A stretch of DNA of 5,933 bases from Bacteroidota bacterium (GTDB lineage Bacteria; Bacteroidota; Bacteroidia; Chitinophagales; Saprospiraceae), in NCBI GenBank assembly GCA_024277695.1, contig JAJRUR010000258.1:1-5933 (forward strand). Direction: 5' to 3'. The notes beneath the pieces were generated by a model. That model worked only from the letters and a program-made list of their open reading frames with translations, did not search any database and was not told where the DNA came from. Positions 1 through 4,393 of the stretch are shown here, piece after piece. The translations under genes were made by a program, and so were the position numbers. Each line of letters begins with the position of its first letter. Position 1 is the stretch's first letter.

Positions 1-28
1 AATTTGGAAATTGATATATATATATGCA

Positions 29-93
29 CCGTCACTTAATAGAGATAGGTGACGGGAGGCATCCTGAAACTCCCGGATCAAGAAGTAGGGATC
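29..93 (+). promoter_or_regulatory. Tandem-hairpin leader, possible structured RNA
   Basis: Two perfect hairpins sit side by side. Stem 29-35 (CCGTCAC) pairs with 49-55 (GTGACGG) over a 13-base loop, and stem 53-58 (CGGGAG) pairs with 70-75 (CTCCCG) over an 11-base loop. They share bases 53-55, so they are alternatives or are trimmed against each other. Loop bases 61-64 (ATCC) can pair with 89-92 (GGAT), which would form an H-type pseudoknot. Alternatively GATC 76-79 pairs with GATC 90-93. No T-tract follows, so this is not a standard terminator. It ends about 20 bases before the ATG at 113, so it could be a 5' leader of that gene or the tail of an upstream element cut by the window edge. It matches no riboswitch class that I recognise. 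The pairing is seen directly; the regulatory role is inferred. Confidence 0.4.
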
Positions 94-112
94 ACAAAAA
101 ACTTATAGTATT

Positions 113-130
113 ATGAAAAATTAATTATTT
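113..130 (+). other. Apparent original start, cut off by in-frame TAA
   Basis: ATG 113-115, AAA, AAT, TAA 122-124, TTA, TTT run in the same frame as the coding region that follows. Read through the stop, the N-terminus is M-K-N-stop-L-F-L-T-L-L-S-V-G-F-M-T-L-S-C. This has the layout of a bacterial lipoprotein signal: a charged start, a hydrophobic core and a cysteine at position 19. A single base change in the TAA codon (for example from AAA or TTA) would restore it. The region therefore looks like the true N-terminus of the downstream gene carrying a nonsense mutation, a sequencing error, or a readthrough codon. Confidence 0.6.
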
Positions 131-922
131 TTGACACTTTTAAGTGTTGGTTTTATGACTTTGTCTTGCATTAATGAGATTGATTTGAAATCACCTCGCG
201 ATCAAGCTATACTTGATATTAATAATGTCATAGGTAGAAGCGTGGATTGTATTAATTCAACAATGGGAGAAGAACTATCAGTTTATTATAGGGTTGGAAC
301 GAATATCCATAAAAGTAAGGTCGAAGGATATTATTGTCCATATAATGATTGTATTGTTTTTGATCAATTCTTTGACATTTTTGACGATAGCCTGTCTAAT
401 GTTTTACCTAATAATCATAGTTCTGGGTTTGTATCTTGTGATTTTTACTTTACTCAACAAGTTACTGAAGATATAGTTAATGGTAATGTTGATTCTATTA
501 TGAGTTTTATTGATTTAAATTTAACTGAACTAGTTAGTTTTGGTATTATTACTCAGGAGGAATATATTTTGATAAATGAATTTTATAATGAAGTCTTTGG
601 AGATATATACTCAATAGATTTTTGCGACTATATTACAGGACTCGAAAATATTGATATTTCATCTTCTACAAATGGTGATTTAGCAAAAGCACTTTTCTTA
701 ACTATTCCGATCCTTTTAGATGAAAGACTAGATCTGTTGAATACTTGGTATGATGGTACAAATCCAGAGGATGATCAAGCGTTAATAGGATATGCTTTAC
801 TAGGATTGGCAAGATTTACTGCAGGAATGTTTTGGGGTGTTTTTGAAAAAGGCGCAGATGACCCAGAGGCTGGTAATTGTGGATTAAAATACGGATTAAA
901 GGCAGCAGCCTTTGGAATTTAA
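131..922 (+). CDS. Unrecognised exported protein, probable lipoprotein
   Basis: I do not recognise this protein. As an open frame it is 263 residues from a TTG at 131, but the natural start is probably the ATG at 113, from which it is separated by an in-frame TAA at 122-124. From the TTG the protein begins with an uncharged hydrophobic stretch ending in Cys13. The preceding T-L-S is a poor fit to the classical lipobox, though lipoboxes in this phylum vary. The mature part is rich in Asn, Asp and Ile. It has further cysteines at 40, 69, 74 and 103 and two more near the C-terminal half, including a CPYNDC cluster at 69-74, which suits a disulphide-bearing envelope protein. A hydrophobic segment at roughly 188-198 and an Ala/Gly-rich tail (LKAAAFGI) close the protein. 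A small membrane-protein gene follows after 11 bases, so the two probably share a transcript. Base composition is strikingly AT-rich: bases 481-540 contain 13 G or C. If the stop is real, the gene is either a pseudogene or expressed poorly from TTG without the positively charged signal start. The coding frame is clear; the function is unknown. Confidence 0.7.
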   Translation: MTLLSVGFMTLSCINEIDLKSPRDQAILDINNVIGRSVDCINSTMGEELSVYYRVGTNIHKSKVEGYYCPYNDCIVFDQFFDIFDDSLSNVLPNNHSSGFVSCDFYFTQQVTEDIVNGNVDSIMSFIDLNLTELVSFGIITQEEYILINEFYNEVFGDIYSIDFCDYITGLENIDISSSTNGDLAKALFLTIPILLDERLDLLNTWYDGTNPEDDQALIGYALLGLARFTAGMFWGVFEKGADDPEAGNCGLKYGLKAAAFGI

Positions 923-933
923 AATTTTATTTT

Positions 934-1224
934 ATGATGATTCTATTTATAATTATTGCTTATCTTATCCTAATGGGTGTTTATTTGCACCAATTAAGTA
1001 GTTGGATTCAATATGATAACAAACGAAGTATTTCGTTTTTATCTCTATTGGTAAGTTTGTCTGTGTTAAGTATTGTTATTATGAATATTATATTAAAACT
1101 AGGTGATTACTTCAATATTTCATTATATTCAGATAATTGGATATTGGTATTATTTTTGTTCGGAATTCCAAATTTATTATTTTATGTATGGATGACATTC
1201 AAGACAGCCGGTAGTTCAAAATAA
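934..1224 (+). CDS. Small three-helix membrane protein, unknown function
   Basis: A 96-residue protein starting M-M-I-L-F at the ATG of 934; a second ATG at 937 is equally possible. An upstream TTG at 877 would overlap the preceding gene and add a charged stretch with no support, so I rejected it. Three hydrophobic segments are visible at about 2-20, 35-53 and 70-90. They are separated by a short polar loop (QYDNKRS) and a second loop around 55-69, and the C-terminus (TFKTAGSSK) is basic. I see no catalytic or binding motif. The start lies 11 bases after the stop of the exported-protein gene and the two share the same extreme AT bias, so they look like one transcription unit of common origin. 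An exported protein followed by a tiny membrane protein is a layout seen in effector and immunity pairs among others, but nothing in the sequence proves that. The family is unknown to me. Confidence 0.65.
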   Translation: MMILFIIIAYLILMGVYLHQLSSWIQYDNKRSISFLSLLVSLSVLSIVIMNIILKLGDYFNISLYSDNWILVLFLFGIPNLLFYVWMTFKTAGSSK

Positions 1225-1284
1225 AAAACCCCCAACGTTCTAGAAAAATATTTATTTGAGTGGATAGATGAATAGAAACGGTGA

Positions 1285-1333
1285 ACAGGTCGCTCCTATG
1301 GTGCTACATCAATATTTGTACCTACGGTACTAC
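1285..1333 (-). repeat. REP-like repeat, inverted arm (two degenerate units)
   Basis: The stretch opens with ACAGGTCG (1285-1292), the reverse complement of the CGACCTGT that ends units of the array at 1375-1449. Two related 13-base cores, CCTATGGTGCTAC at 1295-1307 and CCTACGGTACTAC at 1321-1333, match at 11 of 13 positions and are spaced 26 bases apart. The second contains a perfect hairpin, GTACC (1318-1322) with GGTAC (1326-1330). From memory, short repeats built around AGGTCGCTCCTACGGAGC are scattered between genes in many Bacteroidota, and this looks like a decayed copy. Confidence 0.6.
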
Positions 1334-1344
1334 TACAAACCATT

Positions 1345-1359
1345 TGCTCATCCCGAGCA
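1345..1359. repeat. Short hairpin between the two repeat arms
   Basis: TGCTC (1345-1349) pairs perfectly with GAGCA (1355-1359) around a five-base loop ATCCC. It lies in the spacer between the inverted arm and the direct array. On the + strand it is followed by an A-rich rather than a T-rich stretch, so it is not a terminator for the upstream + strand gene. It may simply be part of the composite repeat. Confidence 0.4.
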
Positions 1360-1374
1360 GATGACAAAAACAAA

Positions 1375-1449
1375 AGCCCCGGCGGGGCGACCTGTTTGTA
1401 ACCCCAGCGGAACGACCTGCTTGTAGCCCCAGCGGGGCGACCTGTAAAA
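1375..1449 (+). repeat. REP-like array: three tandem 25-base palindromic units
   Basis: Three head-to-tail units of exactly 25 bases run at 1375-1399, 1400-1424 and 1425-1449. Each has the form A(G/A)CCCC-(A/G)GCGG-(GG/AA)-CGACCTG-(T/C) plus a short T- or A-rich tail. Units 1 and 3 contain the self-complementary core GCCCC...GGGGC. Unit 2 carries compensating weak positions (ACCCC, GGAAC). Units are contiguous with no unique spacers, so this is not CRISPR. The array is inverted relative to ACAGGTCG at 1285-1292, so the whole 1285-1449 block can fold back on itself. It lies between two genes that converge on it, a common location for REP elements. Such repeats are usually moved by a REP-associated tyrosine transposase encoded elsewhere; none is present here. 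Confidence 0.75.
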
Positions 1450-1681
1450 TATGTTCATTACATACACACAAATATATATTTCAGAAACAATACAAAACGC
1501 CATCAAAAATTATTATTCATTTTTGCAATGCCGTTCGGGTGTTTCGATCTCTGGTTAGTTATTATCCGTAGTCTGACAGAAAACTCCTTAAAAACTTGTT
1601 GAGTTGGTCAAAAAGATACAAAGTAAGCAGTGGTGATTTCCGATACTTGAGTAAATAAAAAACCCGCCCTCTTTAATTCCA
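1446..1681. other. Intergenic DNA, no gene recognised
   Basis: With the repeat block, this fills the 457 bases between the two convergent genes. The part after the repeats has no usable open frame with a plausible start on either strand, and I recognise no RNA gene. The only local signal is near 1655-1670. Read on the minus strand just past the end of the peptidase gene, it gives GAGGGCGGG followed by six T residues. The T-tract looks like the tail of a terminator, but I find no matching CCC-rich stem half, so I do not call it a terminator. The bases around 1526-1640 are less AT-rich than their surroundings and could be remnant sequence. Confidence 0.4.
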
Positions 1682-2407
1682 TCAGAACTTCATCCTTCCT
1701 TCGTTTTCTTTTAGCCAAACATCCCTGCGATCGTAATCCGGCATATATTTGTAGAGGAGATTATAAAATTGGGGACCGTGATGCATATGTACCAGATGAG
1801 TGAGTTCGTGCAGGATGATGGCATTCTGAATTTTTTCCGGAAGGAGAAGCAGACGTGTACTGAGTTTGATGGTACCGTTCGTGCCACAATTGCCCCATTG
1901 CGTCTTTAGGTGCTTGAGTTGGAGCTTTTTATATGGCTTTCTGATGGTCAAATCATTGATATAATCTACCCGCTCTTTGATTTTGGATAAGTAATGCTTA
2001 TTGAGCAGATGGACTACCATTTTTATCGAGTATTCTCTTTCCAGTGGTATGACCGGAGTCCGGATATAGATAGTTTGATCCTCGATACGCCCGGTGATGT
2101 ACGATTTTTTTGAGTGCAGTTTAAAATCGAGTTTATACTCCGTATCATAGATGGGTATAATACTATCCTGAGTATATTCTTTTTCTTGGTATCTCTCTGC
2201 TATTGTCGGGTTTTTGGCAGTGACCTTTTTTATCCAATTTTTGCACCATTCCAAATGTGTAGGGAGTTCTTCATCCGAGATACTACTTGGCAAACGAAGA
2301 TTGACACCCTTACTTGTAAAGGATGCACGTACAGACCTTCTGCGCTCGCGAATTACTTGGATCTGTATATTTATTCCATTTATATGTACATATTGGAGGC
2401 TTTTCAT
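1682..2407 (-). CDS. YgjP/DUF45-family zinc metallopeptidase, M48-like
   Basis: A 241-residue predicted cytoplasmic protein of the YgjP-like (DUF45) family, which belongs to the zincin-type metallopeptidases. The family hallmark is complete: H200-E-L-T-H204 followed by H210 in the context HMHHGPQF, which gives three zinc-ligand histidines and the catalytic Glu201. The second family motif, usually written RWGSC, appears as K-T-Q-W-G-N-C-G at 168-175, with the Arg replaced by Gln170 and the Ser by Asn173. The N-terminal part (about 5-60) has the usual beta-rich start with a basic patch, R-E-R-R-R-S at 20-25. The length is normal for the family and no signal peptide is seen. The physiological substrate of these proteins is poorly known. 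The ATG at 2407 lies 47 bases after the serC stop on the same strand, so read-through transcription from serC is likely. The family call is firm; the role is not. Confidence 0.9.
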   Translation of the reverse strand: MKSLQYVHINGINIQIQVIRERRRSVRASFTSKGVNLRLPSSISDEELPTHLEWCKNWIKKVTAKNPTIAERYQEKEYTQDSIIPIYDTEYKLDFKLHSKKSYITGRIEDQTIYIRTPVIPLEREYSIKMVVHLLNKHYLSKIKERVDYINDLTIRKPYKKLQLKHLKTQWGNCGTNGTIKLSTRLLLLPEKIQNAIILHELTHLVHMHHGPQFYNLLYKYMPDYDRRDVWLKENEGRMKF

Positions 2408-2447
2408 CCTACTATTTGATGAAGATTAAATTTATCACTAACAAAGC

Positions 2448-2460
2448 GGATAGCTTATCC
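2448..2460 (-). other. Small hairpin over the serC stop codon
   Basis: GGATA (2448-2452) pairs with TATCC (2456-2460) around a three-base loop, and the serC stop codon (2455-2457) lies in it. There is no T-tract beyond it on the minus strand, so it is unlikely to be a full terminator. It could slow ribosomes or ribonucleases between serC and the peptidase gene, or be chance. Confidence 0.25.
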
Positions 2461-3546
2461 CTTATGATCCTCGAGATATCTCATAGCATCGACGAGTACT
2501 TGTACACTTGCGATGTCCATAGCATTGTACATAGATGCTCTAAAACCGCCAACAGAGCGATGCCCCTTGATCCCTACGATACCCATCTGATCACACAGTG
2601 CCAAAAAATCGGACTCCAGTTCGGATTTTGTGAGTAGGAAGTTGGCATTCATAGTAGAGCGATCTTGTGGATCTACTGTGCCACGGAATAGTGCATTTCG
2701 ATCGATTTCTTCATAGAGCAGTTTTGCTTTTGCTGCATTTCTATGGGACATTTCCGTCACACCTCCTTGTTTTTTTAACCATCGCATATTGAGCATAGAG
2801 ACATAAATCGGAAATACAGGAGGCGTATTGAACATAGAGCCTTTAGGGATATGTGTGCGATAATCGAGCATAGTGGGGATGTGGCGATGGACTTTTCCAA
2901 GTGCAGATTTTCTGATAATGACGAGTGTCACTCCGGCCGGGCCCATATTTTTTTGTGCGCCGGCATAGACTGCTTGGATACGCTCCCATGGGATACTACG
3001 CCCAAAAATATCCGAAGAGGCATCAAGCACCAAGGGCACCTCTGTTGATGGTAGCTTGTGATATTGAGTACCATAGACCGTATTATTGCTAGTGATATGC
3101 ACATAGTTCAGGTCATTAGGAATATCAAAATCTTTGGGTATGTATCGATATCCATCAGACTTGGAACTGGCCAACTCTAGCAATTGCCCAAAGGCTTGGG
3201 CTTCTTTGATCGCCTTGGCTGACCATGTACCTGTATCGACATAGCCTGCACTCCTTTCGGAGTCCAGTAGGTTCATCGCCGTCATAAAAAACTGCGTACT
3301 CGCTCCACCCGTCAAAAACAACACAGCAAAATCATCCCCTACACTTAGCAGCTCCCTCACCAAAGATTCTGCCTCTTCCATGACTTCTGTCCAAGCACTT
3401 GAACGGTGCGAAATCTCTAAAATGGACAAGCCCGAACCATCAAAATCTTTAACGGCTTGTGATGCTTTAGCAAATACTTCTCCGGGTAGGATAGATGGTC
3501 CCGCACTGAAGTTATGTTTGACTTGAACTTGACTAGGTATTTCCAT
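2455..3546 (-). CDS. serC: Phosphoserine aminotransferase (SerC)
   Basis: The enzyme converts 3-phosphohydroxypyruvate plus glutamate to 3-phosphoserine and 2-oxoglutarate, the second step of serine synthesis in the cytoplasm; the same enzyme type also serves pyridoxal phosphate synthesis. The product is 363 residues, the usual family length. It opens with H-N-F-S-A-G-P (11-17), the class V aminotransferase SerC signature. It keeps G-G-A-S-T-Q-F (80-86) for cofactor phosphate contact, Asp175 (V-L-D-A-S-S-D) for the pyridine nitrogen, and Lys199 in A-G-A-Q-K-N-M-G-P-A-G, which forms the Schiff base. It also has N-T-P-P (240-243) and the C-terminal G-H-R-S-V-G-G-F-R-A-S (328-338), with the substrate-binding arginines. 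The frame stays open 57 codons further upstream to 3717, but that extension has no SerC-like sequence and overlaps the divergent gene. I therefore start at the ATG of 3546, ten codons before the signature. There is no Shine-Dalgarno sequence, only an A-rich leader. serA, a common neighbour of serC, is not adjacent on either side here. Confidence 0.97.
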   Translation of the reverse strand: MEIPSQVQVKHNFSAGPSILPGEVFAKASQAVKDFDGSGLSILEISHRSSAWTEVMEEAESLVRELLSVGDDFAVLFLTGGASTQFFMTAMNLLDSERSAGYVDTGTWSAKAIKEAQAFGQLLELASSKSDGYRYIPKDFDIPNDLNYVHITSNNTVYGTQYHKLPSTEVPLVLDASSDIFGRSIPWERIQAVYAGAQKNMGPAGVTLVIIRKSALGKVHRHIPTMLDYRTHIPKGSMFNTPPVFPIYVSMLNMRWLKKQGGVTEMSHRNAAKAKLLYEEIDRNALFRGTVDPQDRSTMNANFLLTKSELESDFLALCDQMGIVGIKGHRSVGGFRASMYNAMDIASVQVLVDAMRYLEDHKG

Positions 3547-3694
3547 AAGTTTTTTTACTTTTTTATTAAAATGGATGAAGATTTTTGACCAAAAAAATCC
3601 AGGATGCAAGGTAATACATTCTAGTGGTTGACAGTTTATCATCTTGTATTTTTTTGTAGATAAATCATCTGGTATAGGATATAGACGGATTGTG

Positions 3695-3702
3695 TATGTT
3701 TG
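3695..3702 (+). promoter_or_regulatory. Bacteroidota -7 promoter box TATGTTTG
   Basis: TATGTTTG is an exact match to the Bacteroidota primary sigma factor consensus TAnnTTTG. I see no good TTTG -33 box at the expected distance upstream. A start of transcription a few bases downstream (about 3706-3709) would leave only a very short leader before the ATG at 3712, and about 12-15 bases before the ATG at 3721. The box overlaps an inverted repeat, TTTGCA (3699-3704) and TGCAAA (3713-3718). It lies in the divergent region between serC and the membrane-protein gene. I found no matching box for serC on the minus strand. Confidence 0.4.
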
Positions 3703-3711
3703 CAGACTAAA

Positions 3712-4185
3712 ATGCAAAGAATGCGCAATCCGAGGATATTGGCCGAACTACTTTGGTGGACTTTGAGTTTGCTACTGGTCTTAGTAATATTTTATCCGAT
3801 ATATCTCTATAAGATACATTTTCCATATTGGACATTTTTAGGTATTAGCATCGTTTTTTTTGTACAGTTTGGTCGATTGATTCTTTCGATGAAACATCAC
3901 CCTATACGCCCCAAGCAGCTTCTGAAGATCGTGGTCATGTTTTTGTGTATTCCTATCGTATTTTTACTCTATCAGGAATTGATGCGTTTTCGGAGTGACT
4001 TGGATGATGGGCTGGTTAATGATCTGGTCAATGGACTCTCGCTGAATGATCGCCGTAAGCTGTTACTGTATATTCGCTCTGTGGTGCTTTATTTTGGAAC
4101 TGCATCTATAATGCTGGGTGCAGTATTACCTCTGCGCTTGTTGATTTCGGTTTGGAAAATACGTAACAAGGACAAGAGCTTATAA
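3712..4185 (+). CDS. Four-helix integral membrane protein, unknown function
   Basis: A 157-residue protein from the ATG at 3712; the ATG at 3721 (M-R-N-P-R-I) is a good alternative and fits the promoter box at 3695-3702 better. A TTG at 3700 is also in frame but unlikely, since it lies inside that box. Four hydrophobic segments are visible at about 13-33, 39-59, 70-88 and 120-146. Segments 2 and 3 are joined by a basic loop (MKHHPIRPKQ), so the termini and this loop probably face the cytoplasm. The region between helices 3 and 4 (about 92-118) is a charged loop with an acidic stretch S-D-L-D-D-G-L-V-N-D and then L-N-D-R-R-K. The C-terminus is basic (KIRNKDKSL). There is no recognised motif and I cannot assign a family. 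It is transcribed away from serC, with about 165 bases between the two starts. Base composition is like that of its right-hand neighbours. Confidence 0.75.
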   Translation: MQRMRNPRILAELLWWTLSLLLVLVIFYPIYLYKIHFPYWTFLGISIVFFVQFGRLILSMKHHPIRPKQLLKIVVMFLCIPIVFLLYQELMRFRSDLDDGLVNDLVNGLSLNDRRKLLLYIRSVVLYFGTASIMLGAVLPLRLLISVWKIRNKDKSL

Positions 4186-4212
4186 GAACAATCAGGGTTG
4201 ATCGGGCTAGCA

Positions 4213-4269
4213 CGGAGCCGATACATGGAGCTTTTGCTTCATAGCATTACTCCGATTCTGTACGCTCCG
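4213..4269 (+). repeat. Intergenic folded element, nested inverted repeats
   Basis: The outer arms CGGAGC (4213-4218) and GCTCCG (4264-4269) are perfect inverted repeats. They enclose a tight hairpin, ATGGAGC (4225-4231) with GCTTCAT (4236-4242), one G-T wobble, over a TTTT loop. An alternative pairing joins CGGAG (4213-4217) to CTCCG (4250-4254), so two folds compete. It lies 28 bases after the membrane-protein stop and about 125 bases ahead of uvrD. There is no T-tract after the outer stem, so a simple terminator is not supported. The shared CGGAGC/GCTCCG words resemble the REP-like repeats at 1285-1449, but the rest does not align. Confidence 0.45.
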
Positions 4270-4361
4270 AAAATAGTCGGATAATAGTATTTGTATCAGC
4301 TACTTATTTGTGCCTTCCATTTTATTTATTAAGAAAATCTATATATATAACTTGGATTACG

Positions 4362-4369
4362 TAACTTTG
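4362..4369 (+). promoter_or_regulatory. Bacteroidota -7 promoter box TAACTTTG for uvrD
   Basis: TAACTTTG is an exact match to the TAnnTTTG consensus, 24 bases before the uvrD ATG. Transcription would start about 4373-4376 and give an untranslated leader near 20 bases. The stretch where a -33 TTTG should lie is a TA-repeat run (about 4340-4349) with no good match, so promoter strength is uncertain. Confidence 0.5.
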
Positions 4370-4393
4370 AGCCATATCTAACCATATCAGAAA

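Noticed and set aside
1..92. Open frame on the minus strand running to the left window edge (D-P-Y-F-L-I-R-E-F-Q...)
   Set aside because: It has no ATG start, is only about 30 codons, and its sequence is explained by the perfect hairpins at 29-75.
29..112. Known riboswitch (preQ1 or SAM-II type) because of the hairpin, possible pseudoknot and A-rich tail
   Set aside because: The conserved loop and tail residues of those classes are not present, and the downstream gene is not a metabolic or transport gene of those pathways.
1375..1449. CRISPR-like array
   Set aside because: The 25-base units are contiguous and near-identical, with no unique spacers and no cas genes nearby.
1655..1681. Intrinsic terminator for the peptidase gene
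   Set aside because: A six-T tract is present on the minus strand after GGGCGGG, but there is no complementary stem half before it.
2114..2637. Plus-strand open frames opposite the peptidase gene and the serC end
   Set aside because: They are antisense to well-conserved coding sequence and their translations are cysteine- and phenylalanine-rich without any motif.
3547..3717. N-terminal extension of SerC by 57 residues
   Set aside because: The extension has no resemblance to SerC, the family signature starts ten residues after the ATG at 3546, and the extension would overlap the start of the divergent membrane-protein gene.
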